Shown here piece after piece: positions 35,744 to 43,904 of a DNA stretch of 64,000 nucleotides; position 1 is the first letter of the stretch; the number at the start of each line of letters is the position of its first letter. Both the position numbers and the translations under genes were made by a program. The notes under the pieces are model-generated. The model was not told where the DNA came from and searched no databases. It saw only the letters and a list, made by a program, of their open reading frames with translations. The DNA lies in NCBI RefSeq assembly GCF_900188275.1, contig NZ_FZNY01000009.1:62001-126000 (forward strand), written 5' to 3'. This DNA comes from Dokdonia pacifica. GTDB lineage: Bacteria; Bacteroidota; Bacteroidia; Flavobacteriales; Flavobacteriaceae.

Positions 35744-36430
35744 CTGTGCCTCATTACTCTTAAAGGGAATATTGGTTTGAAGTAAGCTCTTCAAATATGT
35801 TTCAGCTTTCTTTTTATCATTTAACTTTAAATAACTTAAAGCTAAATACCACTGAGCTTCCGCATACATCGTATCCGTTTTTTTAATACGAGATTCTAGG
35901 GTCAAAATAGCTGTTTCTGTTTCTCCTAATTGTAGTTGAGCATTTGCTTTGTAAAATTCAATAATAGGTTCTGAAGTAGCACTTAATAAGTCATCAAAAT
36001 GCACAATAGCCTTCTTATAATTTTGTTCATCATAGGCTTTAAAGGCTAGTTCTTTTGTTGTTTTCACCGCTTCTCCTCTAACGATAGGTTGTACAATATT
36101 TTTATACGGTTCAAAATATTGAGCATAGAGTGATTCTGTAGAAGAGGTACTTTTTAAATACCATACACTACTCAATCCAATAAGAATTAAGAAGGTAGCA
36201 GCTATAGACCATTTTCTCCATGTAGATCGTCTTTCTTCTTTATAAAAAGAACGTAACTGCGTTTTTGTTGTATCATAGTCCGCTTTCGCGAAAGCGTAAT
36301 TAAGCTCTTCATAAAAGGGTATATCATCTGCAAAAGAAGTATCTTTCTCTATATACTCCTGTAACAACGCTTCTTCTTCTTGGTTGAGCGTTCCCTGCAA
36401 ATATTTCTGAATTAATACTTCTTTATCCAT
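35723..36430 (-). CDS. Anti-sigma-like membrane protein with TPR domain
   Basis: The 235-residue protein starts with a short acidic helical domain (MDKEVLIQKYLQGTLNQEEEALLQEYIEKD), as in anti-sigma factors, then one membrane helix (WSIAATFLILIGLSSVWYL, about 73-91) and a C-terminal TPR-like domain (AYDEQNYKKAIVHFDDLL, AQWYLALSYLKLNDKKKAETYLKSLL) outside the membrane. Its start overlaps the end of the sigma gene by eight bases, so regulator and antagonist are coupled. A palindrome copy (36281-36296) encodes AFAKA in the linker before the membrane helix. Anti-sigma function is inferred from layout. Confidence 0.8.
   Translation of the reverse strand: MDKEVLIQKYLQGTLNQEEEALLQEYIEKDTSFADDIPFYEELNYAFAKADYDTTKTQLRSFYKEERRSTWRKWSIAATFLILIGLSSVWYLKSTSSTESLYAQYFEPYKNIVQPIVRGEAVKTTKELAFKAYDEQNYKKAIVHFDDLLSATSEPIIEFYKANAQLQLGETETAILTLESRIKKTDTMYAEAQWYLALSYLKLNDKKKAETYLKSLLQTNIPFKSNEAQLLLDQL
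36281..36296. repeat. Dispersed palindrome inside the anti-sigma gene
   Basis: CGCTTTCGCGAAAGCG, perfect, read on the minus strand as AFAKA. Confidence 0.9.
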
Positions 36431-36983
36431 AACTGGGGAATTTTACGAGTGCTTTTAAACTTTTAAGGCATCTGGATTTCTGACTTTTTGCTACATCCTT
36501 ACTACTATATCCTAAAGTATCGACAATTTCATCTAAACTGAAACCACGGTAATAAAACAAATACAAGATTTCTCTACATTTTCCTCCTAATTGTTCTAAT
36601 GCAACATGCATTTGATGTTTTTGTTCTCCATCAGGAATCGTAGCTTCCACAATTTCGGTCATGAGTGTTTGCTCATTATACATGGTTGAAAAGTCTTCTA
36701 CCAGATGTACTTTTTTCTGTTTACGTAGGTGTGTGTAAATCAAATACTTCCCAATACTAAAAAGATAGGTTCTGAGTTCGCTTTTTAGATGATCCAATTT
36801 CCCTTGACGTGCATTATCTCTTAAAATAATAATCGCATCCTGATACACATCTTCAGCCATAGATGCTGTGATAGGGTATTTTTTTGAATAACGCAGAAAA
36901 GCCTTGCGGTGGGCAAGGTATATGTCGCGTAATGCTTCTGGTCGATCTTCTTTTAATCCAGTAATAAGGCGTTGCTTTTTCAT
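36423..36983 (-). CDS. ECF-type RNA polymerase sigma factor
   Basis: The 186-residue protein has the two sigma-70 modules of ECF factors: region 2 (AFLRYSKKYPITASMAEDVYQDAIIILRDN, about 28-57) and region 4 (ALEQLGGKCREILYLFYYRGFSLDEIVDTLGYSSKDVAKSQKSRCLKSLK, about 128-177) with the helix-turn-helix. It directs RNA polymerase to a subset of promoters, normally held inactive by the membrane protein encoded next. The adjacent CHAT protease could release it by cleaving that protein, though nothing but position supports this. It is divergent from the adhesin cluster. Confidence 0.9.
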   Translation of the reverse strand: MKKQRLITGLKEDRPEALRDIYLAHRKAFLRYSKKYPITASMAEDVYQDAIIILRDNARQGKLDHLKSELRTYLFSIGKYLIYTHLRKQKKVHLVEDFSTMYNEQTLMTEIVEATIPDGEQKHQMHVALEQLGGKCREILYLFYYRGFSLDEIVDTLGYSSKDVAKSQKSRCLKSLKALVKFPSYG

Positions 36984-37197
36984 ATTAGTGTATTTCGGAA
37001 GCCGAGGTAAACATTTTATGTTATTAAAAGTATAAAAAAGAATTGATGCCTATAAAAAAGGGGACAACTACCTCAATACTAACACCCATTATCACCTAAT
37101 AAACAACTACTTATAAATAAAAAATAAAAAATAGCAAATCCTGATGTTTACTTTCTAAAACCAATAACACCAATAGATAAATGAATCCATTGCACAT

Positions 37198-39513
37198 ATG
37201 AAGACTTTTCAAAAATTGTTGTTTTTCTGTTTTTGCGTACTTCCATTTTATATAGGAATAGCACAATCACAGTCTATTAATTATAAAGCCATTATTAGAG
37301 ATAATACAGGTGCCATTCTAGCAAATGATCTCGTTATTATTCAGTTTACGATTCTAGAAGGCACTACAAATGTCTATTCAGAGAGTCATACTCCTACTAC
37401 AGATGCCAACGGACTTGTCATTCTAAACATTGGCGAAGGAACAGTATTAAGCGGAGATTATACAATGATTGATTGGGCTACAACCGATCACTTTTTAAAC
37501 GTACAAATCAATACTGGAGGCGGACTCGTAGATATGGGAACCACTCAGTTTCTATCTGTCCCTTATGCGTTACATGCACAAACAGCGCAAAACGTCACAG
37601 GTCTAGAGGAGTTAGATGAAGGAAATGGTATTGGATGGCGATTAAGCAATATAGGCACTGATGCTGATGAAGGATATGGTGCCATTGGATTAAATGCCAT
37701 TGATTTGAGTGTTTCTGATGCCAATGGCGCTGTGCTTATATTTCCCTATGGTGCAACAGGAGAACATTCTTTTGCAACAGGTGTAAATACAATAGCAACG
37801 GCACCTCGTGCTGTTGCTATGGGACAATCAAATAGAGCATCTGGAACCAATGCAGTAGTCATGGGTAGTAATAATATTGCATCCAACACCAATGCAACCG
37901 CTATAGGGCTTAATAATGTAGCATCTGGGTCTTCTTCATTTGCAGCGGGAGGGTCCAATACGGCTTCTGGTGGTGGTGCTGTTGTTTTTGGTAGTAACAG
38001 TGATGCTATAGGAACTGTTTCTTTTGCACAAGGAATAGGATTACATACAGATAGTTTTCTTTCGGTAGCTTTTGGACGTGGAAACGTAGGAGGTGGGAAC
38101 CCTGCTGCTTGGGTATCTACCGATCCGCTTTTTGAAATAGGAAATGGACAACCCATAGGTAGTTCGGATAATAATGCATTAACCATCTATAAAAATGGAA
38201 ATATCACTATGGATAACTCTGTGGTGAGTGCTAATGGTAGTACAGGAGAATTGGCTGTCGCTTTAGGGAATGAAACTACCTCTAATGGTGTATATAGCTT
38301 GTCTGCAGGAAGCGGCACCATTGCCAGTGGTCAAACTTCTGTTGCCTTTGGATCTACGACAACAGCGTCTGGTGCAGCGTCTTTTACCACAGGTCTAAGC
38401 ACAACGGCAACGCAAGCAGGAGCTGTTGCTATGGGCGCTTTTACGGAAGCTTCGGGGAGCTCATCTTTTGCTGCAGGAGCGAGTACCTCAGCTACTAGTA
38501 CTAATGCTGCTGCTTTTGGTAGTGGTACGACAGCCTCAGGGTTTGCATCGTTTGCTACAGGTTCTTTGACAAGTGCTGGTGGTGCACGATCTTTCACCTT
38601 TGGATTGCAGAGTAATGCTGCTGGAAATCATGCAATGGCAGGTGGAGATAATAATATTGCAAATGCAGAGAACTCGGTTGCTTTAGGTACTAATTCTCAA
38701 TCTTTCGGAGATCATTCTTTTTCCATGGGTACTAGTGCTATTGCATTTTCAAATTCTGAATTTGTGATTGGACGTTATAATGACCTATACGCATCTTCTG
38801 CCTCTGGTATAGCAGGTACAGATCGACTATTTGTAGTGGGAAATGGTACAAGTGTTTCTGATCGAGATAACGCAATCACGGTCCTTAAAAATGGAAATAC
38901 AGGAATTGGCACTAGTGAACCTCAAGAACGTTTACATATTGCCAATGGTCGTTTGCGTATCGGTACTGAAACCGTTGAAGATACTGGTTCTAATCGATTA
39001 GAATGGAATTGCGGTCTCTTTCCAGACACCGATAATAGTTTTCAACTAGGCGGTTCTGCCCTACGATGGGAAGCGGTTTGGGCAACTGATGGTACGATAA
39101 ATACCTCAGATCGTAGAGAGAAAAAAGATATCCAACAATTAAATTATGGCTTACGCGAAATTTTAGACCTCAACCCAGTAAGCTTTCGCTGGAAAGCAAA
39201 ACCCGAACAAGGAGAAAAACTAGGCTTGATTGCTCAGGATTTATTAGAAATTATCCCTGAAGTAGTTAAAACACATGAATATGTGACCGTTGGGGAGGGC
39301 GAATATGCAACCCTTGAAAAAAAGGAATTGGACAGGCTGGGCGTATACTACACCGATTTGATTCCTGTACTCGTCAAAGCTATCCAAGAACAACAAGAAA
39401 TCATCCAATCTTATAAAAGCGAACAACAGCAAAACAAAGCTGCCATCGCCGATTTACAATCACAAATGAATCAGCTTTCTGAACTATTACAAAATAAAAC
39501 TTATGAAAAATAA
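37198..39513 (+). CDS. YadA-head/S74 surface adhesin 1
   Basis: A 771-residue exported protein: signal peptide (KLLFFCFCVLPFYIGIAQ), an N-terminal beta-sandwich domain frequent in Bacteroidota tail-fibre-like proteins (INYKAIIRDNTGAILAND to TQFLSVPYALHAQTA, about 27-130), then two blocks of 14-residue-type YadA/Hia head repeats (such as ASGTNAVVMGSNNIAS, SSSFAAGGSNTASGG), and a Peptidase_S74 chaperone-type domain (NTSDRREKKDIQQLNYGLREIL to LGLIAQDLLEIIPEVV) followed by a C-terminal coiled coil. The S74 domain in known fibres aids trimer folding and may self-cleave. It overlaps the next gene by 11 bases. Confidence 0.9.
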   Translation: MKTFQKLLFFCFCVLPFYIGIAQSQSINYKAIIRDNTGAILANDLVIIQFTILEGTTNVYSESHTPTTDANGLVILNIGEGTVLSGDYTMIDWATTDHFLNVQINTGGGLVDMGTTQFLSVPYALHAQTAQNVTGLEELDEGNGIGWRLSNIGTDADEGYGAIGLNAIDLSVSDANGAVLIFPYGATGEHSFATGVNTIATAPRAVAMGQSNRASGTNAVVMGSNNIASNTNATAIGLNNVASGSSSFAAGGSNTASGGGAVVFGSNSDAIGTVSFAQGIGLHTDSFLSVAFGRGNVGGGNPAAWVSTDPLFEIGNGQPIGSSDNNALTIYKNGNITMDNSVVSANGSTGELAVALGNETTSNGVYSLSAGSGTIASGQTSVAFGSTTTASGAASFTTGLSTTATQAGAVAMGAFTEASGSSSFAAGASTSATSTNAAAFGSGTTASGFASFATGSLTSAGGARSFTFGLQSNAAGNHAMAGGDNNIANAENSVALGTNSQSFGDHSFSMGTSAIAFSNSEFVIGRYNDLYASSASGIAGTDRLFVVGNGTSVSDRDNAITVLKNGNTGIGTSEPQERLHIANGRLRIGTETVEDTGSNRLEWNCGLFPDTDNSFQLGGSALRWEAVWATDGTINTSDRREKKDIQQLNYGLREILDLNPVSFRWKAKPEQGEKLGLIAQDLLEIIPEVVKTHEYVTVGEGEYATLEKKELDRLGVYYTDLIPVLVKAIQEQQEIIQSYKSEQQQNKAAIADLQSQMNQLSELLQNKTYEK

Positions 39514-41569
39514 TACACTCTTAGTAGTAGTTGGCTTTTTTATGTGTCTGATAAGTCAGGCGCAAAATAATATCAACTATAAAGCGGTCATTAATGATAA
39601 TCAAGGAACGCCATTATCTAATCAACTAATTGTCATCCAATTCAGTATTCTAGAAGGAGATGATCAAACAATAGTATATTCGGAAAACCACACCCCTACT
39701 ACGGATACCAATGGATTGATCATACTCAATATTGGAGAAGGGACAGTATTAAGTGGTGACTATACAGCTATTGATTGGGCTTCAGATACTCATTTCTTAA
39801 ATGTCCAAGTGAATTCTGGCGGTGGACTAACAGATCTAGGGACCACTCAATTTCTAACAGTTCCCTACGCTATCAGTGCACAAACTGCTCAAAACGTAAA
39901 TGGCTTGGAATCTATTACTGAGGGTGGTTCAACAGGATGGCGCTTGGTAGGAAGAAATCCTGATTTTTTTGGAGATATTGGTTCTGGCGCTGTTGACTTG
40001 AGTCAGTCGGATAGTAATGCTGCTGAATTTGGAGCGTTAGGTACAAATGCTGTTGCTTTAGGTTTTAGAACAAGGGCAGAGAGCTTTGCTATTGCTGGTG
40101 GTTTTGAGACTACAGCTTCTGGGCTTGCATCTATAGCTTTGGGAAATGAAGCTTTAGCTGAAGGCTTAAGTGCAGTAGCTATAGGAAGTAGCGCTACAGC
40201 ACAAGGAGATGGAGCTACATCCATTGGTGTACAAACTTTTGCAGGAGGAGAACGATCTACAGCTATGGGAAATGTGACTACGGCTTCTGGAGATCAAGCT
40301 GTCGCTATAGGTTCTATTGTCAATGCTCGCTCTTTTGCAGAAACTGCATTAGGTCGCTACAACACAAGTTATACGCCTGTCTCTACTACAAATTTTAATG
40401 CAAATGATCGTCTTCTGGTAGTCGGAAATGGTACGGCTGCAAATAACACTTCAGATGCTTTAATACTTTATAAAAATGGCGCATTACAAGTAGGAGAAGA
40501 AAGTGAGGCTACTGGAGTTCAATCGTTTGCTTCTGGTAGGTTTACAGAAGCTTCTGGTGCTACAACTACGGCAATGGGTAACTTTTCACAAGCCTTAGGA
40601 GATCGCTCTACAGCCTTAGGATTTGAGACACAAGCATCGGGAATACAGGCAATCGCTATTGGGACTTCATCTGTAGCTAGTGGCGAAGGCGCTATAGCAC
40701 TAGCCACAATATCCAATGCTTCTGGGAATTATGCTATGGCTTTTGGTTCAGGAACAAGAGCTCCTTCTTATAGAGAAACTGTAATGGGCACCTATAATAC
40801 CGAGTATACTCCTTTATCAACTACAAACTTTGTCAGTCTTGATCGCCTTTTTGTTATTGGAAATGGAACAGGTTCGTTAAGCCGAAGTGATGCTTTCACC
40901 ATTCTTAAAAATGGTAATACGGGTATAGGTACCTCAGTTCCTCAAGAGCGTCTTCATATAGCTAATGGTCGTTTACGAATCGGTACTGAAACCGTAGAAG
41001 ATACCGGATCTAATCGGTTGGAATGGAACTGTGGACTCTTCCCTGATACCGATGACAGTTTTCAATTAGGTGGTTCTGCATTGCGATGGGAAGCAGTTTG
41101 GGCAACCGATGGTACGATAAACACCTCAGATCGTAGAGAAAAAAGAGATATCCAACAATTAAATTATGGCTTACGCGAAATTTTAGACCTCAATCCTGTT
41201 CGCTTTCGCTGGAAAGCAAAACCCGAACAAGGAGAAAAACTTGGATTGATTGCTCAAGATCTACTAGAAATCATTCCTGAAGTAGTAAAAACACACGAAT
41301 ATGTAACTACTGGCGATGACGAAGATGCAACCCGCGAAAAAAAGGAATTGGACAGATTAGGTGTGTATTACACCGATTTAATTCCTGTTTTAGTTAAAGC
41401 GATTCAGGAGCAGCAAGAAGTTATTCAAAATCTTCAATTAGAACAACAACAACTTATTAAAAGCTATCAAATAGACCAACAAGAAAACAAGGCTGTCATG
41501 GCCGATTTACAAGCTCAGATACACGAATTGCTTTCCATACAATCACAAAATAAAGAGTATGAGGACTAA
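39503..41569 (+). CDS. YadA-head/S74 surface adhesin 2
   Basis: The 688-residue paralogue keeps the same order: signal peptide (MKNNTLLVVVGFFMCLISQA), N-terminal sandwich domain, head repeats (TTASGLASIALGNEALAEGLSAVAIGSSATA), S74 domain and coiled-coil tail (EQQEVIQNLQLEQQQLIKSY). The S74 region is almost identical at DNA level to those of its neighbours. The start lies 11 bases inside gene 1, and gene 3 starts 11 bases inside this one, so the three are translationally coupled. Confidence 0.9.
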   Translation: MKNNTLLVVVGFFMCLISQAQNNINYKAVINDNQGTPLSNQLIVIQFSILEGDDQTIVYSENHTPTTDTNGLIILNIGEGTVLSGDYTAIDWASDTHFLNVQVNSGGGLTDLGTTQFLTVPYAISAQTAQNVNGLESITEGGSTGWRLVGRNPDFFGDIGSGAVDLSQSDSNAAEFGALGTNAVALGFRTRAESFAIAGGFETTASGLASIALGNEALAEGLSAVAIGSSATAQGDGATSIGVQTFAGGERSTAMGNVTTASGDQAVAIGSIVNARSFAETALGRYNTSYTPVSTTNFNANDRLLVVGNGTAANNTSDALILYKNGALQVGEESEATGVQSFASGRFTEASGATTTAMGNFSQALGDRSTALGFETQASGIQAIAIGTSSVASGEGAIALATISNASGNYAMAFGSGTRAPSYRETVMGTYNTEYTPLSTTNFVSLDRLFVIGNGTGSLSRSDAFTILKNGNTGIGTSVPQERLHIANGRLRIGTETVEDTGSNRLEWNCGLFPDTDDSFQLGGSALRWEAVWATDGTINTSDRREKRDIQQLNYGLREILDLNPVRFRWKAKPEQGEKLGLIAQDLLEIIPEVVKTHEYVTTGDDEDATREKKELDRLGVYYTDLIPVLVKAIQEQQEVIQNLQLEQQQLIKSYQIDQQENKAVMADLQAQIHELLSIQSQNKEYED

Positions 41570-43010
41570 GATATTTTTCATACTCATTTTCTGTTTTTAC
41601 GTAGGTGTTCACGCCCAAAACAGTATGAGCTATAAGGCAATCATCAAAGATGATCAAGGAATCCCCTTGTCGGATCTATTGATTGTCATCCAATTTGGAA
41701 TTTTACAAAGTGACGACCAGACACTGGTTTACTCAGAACTCCACACACCTACAACAGATGCTAATGGTCTTATATTTCTAAATATTGGAGAAGGGACAGT
41801 ACTCAATGGAACCTATGCATCTATAAATTGGGCATCTGACACTCATTTTTTAAACGTACAGGTTAATTCTGGTAATGGCCTTGTTGATTTAGGAACTACT
41901 CAATTTCTAGCAGTTCCTTATGCTATCAGTGCACAAACTGCCAAAAATGTAAATGGATTAGAAGCTATTGATGAAGGAGATGGTATCGGTTGGCGTTTAG
42001 TAGATAGCAATCCTAACTTTTATGGGTCTATTGGTTTTGGAGCTGTAGATCTAAGCAGATCTACCAGTAATGGATTAGTGAATGGAGCGACTGGACAATA
42101 TGCCTTCGCTATTGGATTTAACAATAGAGCTTCTGGGTCATCCTCTTTTGTTGGAGGAGAAAACAATATAACATCTGGTGCTGGCGCGGTAGCTTTTGGA
42201 ACAGGTAATGTAGCCGCTGGTATAACCTCATTTGTCTCGGGCATAAGCTTACGCACAGATGCATTTATGTCTACTGCTTTTGGCACTGGAAATATAGGAG
42301 GAGGAGATCCTGATAGCTGGGTTCTTACTGACCCTTTATTTGAAATAGGTAATAGTCCTGGCCCTGTGCAAGGAAATGCTGTTACGGTTCTTAAAAATGG
42401 AAATACCGGTATAGGTACTTCAAATCCACAAGAACGCTTACATGTTGCCAATGGTCGTTTGCGTATTGGTTCTGAAACAGTAGAAGACACAGGATCTAAT
42501 CGATTGGAATGGAACACTAGTTTATTTCCTGATACGGATGATAGTTTTCAATTAGGTAGTTCGGCTTTGCGATGGAGAGCTGTTTGGGCAACCGATGGTA
42601 CGATAAACACATCTGATCGTAGAGAAAAAAGAGATATTCAACAATTAAATTATGGCTTACGCGAAATTTTAGACCTCAATCCAGTTCGCTTTCGCTGGAA
42701 AGCAAAACCAGAACAAGGAGAAAAACTCGGGTTGATTGCTCAAGATGTATTAGAAATTATTCCTGAAGTAGTAAAAACACACGAATATGCAACTACTAGT
42801 GATGACGAAGATGCAACTCTTGAAAAAAAGAAATTGGACAGATTAGGCGTCTATTATAACGATTTAATTCCTGTACTCATCAAAGCTATTCAAGAGCAAC
42901 AACAACTAATTGACCAGCAAAACAAAAAAATAGATCTGCTATCACAACAAACGATGGCTATCGCAAAATTACAAGAACGTATTGTACAACTTGAACAAAA
43001 TAACCAATGA
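41559..43010 (+). CDS. YadA-head/S74 surface adhesin 3 (short)
   Basis: This 483-residue third paralogue has a much shorter head region (about 175-265) but a complete N-terminal domain and S74 domain and a coiled-coil end (AIQEQQQLIDQQNKKIDLLSQQ). It may limit fibre length if the proteins form mixed trimers, which is inference. Its stop overlaps the ATG of the next gene by four bases, tying the dockerin-like protein to the adhesin operon. Confidence 0.9.
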   Translation: MRTKIFFILIFCFYVGVHAQNSMSYKAIIKDDQGIPLSDLLIVIQFGILQSDDQTLVYSELHTPTTDANGLIFLNIGEGTVLNGTYASINWASDTHFLNVQVNSGNGLVDLGTTQFLAVPYAISAQTAKNVNGLEAIDEGDGIGWRLVDSNPNFYGSIGFGAVDLSRSTSNGLVNGATGQYAFAIGFNNRASGSSSFVGGENNITSGAGAVAFGTGNVAAGITSFVSGISLRTDAFMSTAFGTGNIGGGDPDSWVLTDPLFEIGNSPGPVQGNAVTVLKNGNTGIGTSNPQERLHVANGRLRIGSETVEDTGSNRLEWNTSLFPDTDDSFQLGSSALRWRAVWATDGTINTSDRREKRDIQQLNYGLREILDLNPVRFRWKAKPEQGEKLGLIAQDVLEIIPEVVKTHEYATTSDDEDATLEKKKLDRLGVYYNDLIPVLIKAIQEQQQLIDQQNKKIDLLSQQTMAIAKLQERIVQLEQNNQ

Positions 43011-43882
43011 AAAAAGCATTCATTTTTATCTCACTAGTATTCATGAGCAATGTATTTGCTCAGACCATTGACCGTTTTAGTATTGATAGTGGCGGTGCTA
43101 GCACCGCTGCTGGAAATATCAGTATTTTATATACTATTGGAGAAGTACAAGTAGCAGAACGTAGTACTGCCACACTTTCTGTTTCTGAAGGTTTTATTGT
43201 GCCTCAACTTATAAGTATACGTATACATCCTATTGTATTCTTACAAGGAGCCTATACAAATCCAAATACAGGAGAAGAATTATTGATGCGAGATGATTTA
43301 CGTATTGCTAGTTCCATACTTATTCCAACAACAAGTCCGTATGACAGTACTACTTGTGATCCTTCCGTTTTTACTACGACAGGAGCAAATGCCATTGTAG
43401 ATTGGATAGTCATTGAACTTAGAGATGAAAATGATGTTTCTAATGTGTTGGTATCGCAATCGGCTTTATTGCAACGTGATGGAGATATTGTTGCTATCGA
43501 TGGTACTTCTCCAGTGGCAATAAATAGAGCATCAGGGAATTATTATGTAGCTATTAGGCATCGTAATCATCTGGGTATTCTTACAGCAAGCACTGTTTCA
43601 CTTTCAGAAACTGTAACAAATCTAGACCTCAGTACAGATATGAACGCTGTGACTGGAGGAGCGTTGGCTCTTAGAGATATGGGTAATGGCATCTTTGCCA
43701 TGTATGCGGGTGATGTTAATTCTGATGGGAGTATTCTCAATACAGATGTAGCCAATGCGCTTGCTGTTTCTGGAAGTATCAACGCCTATACTGGTGCCGA
43801 TGCCGATATGGATGGAAATATTCTCAATACCGATATCGCATTAATTATTCAACCCAATGCTGGACGTATCCAGCAATTTTAA
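43007..43882 (+). CDS. Secreted protein with hemagglutinin-type module and dockerin-like repeats
   Basis: A 291-residue exported protein (signal MKKAFIFISLVFMSNVFA). Residues 20-65 (RFSIDSGGASTAAGNISILYTIGEVQ) are a domain seen before sorting modules in Bacteroidota. Residues about 78-290 form a module starting FLQGAYTNPNTGEELLMRDDLR. It carries HRNHLGILTAST and ends in two calcium-loop repeats (GDVNSDGSILNTDV and ADMDGNILNTDI), like type I dockerins. The same module closes the leucine-rich-repeat protein at 48236, ending in the same PNAGRIQQF. It is the last gene of the coupled adhesin operon. Confidence 0.78.
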   Translation: MKKAFIFISLVFMSNVFAQTIDRFSIDSGGASTAAGNISILYTIGEVQVAERSTATLSVSEGFIVPQLISIRIHPIVFLQGAYTNPNTGEELLMRDDLRIASSILIPTTSPYDSTTCDPSVFTTTGANAIVDWIVIELRDENDVSNVLVSQSALLQRDGDIVAIDGTSPVAINRASGNYYVAIRHRNHLGILTASTVSLSETVTNLDLSTDMNAVTGGALALRDMGNGIFAMYAGDVNSDGSILNTDVANALAVSGSINAYTGADADMDGNILNTDIALIIQPNAGRIQQF

Positions 43883-43904
43883 AAATCTACTTAATCAATT
43901 ATCA

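Noticed and set aside
37746-38597. Pro/Ala-rich minus-strand frames opposite the adhesin genes
   Set aside because: They arise from the reverse reading of Gly/Ala/Ser-rich head repeats.
39150-39165. GGCTTACGCGAAAT in the S74 genes as a further copy of the dispersed palindrome
   Set aside because: It shares only the CGCGAAA-like part, is not symmetric, and is explained by the conserved protein motif GLREIL in all three paralogues.
37780-40780. Regular short repeats resembling a CRISPR array
   Set aside because: They are the degenerate 14-residue YadA-head coding repeats, in frame, without constant repeats and unique spacers.
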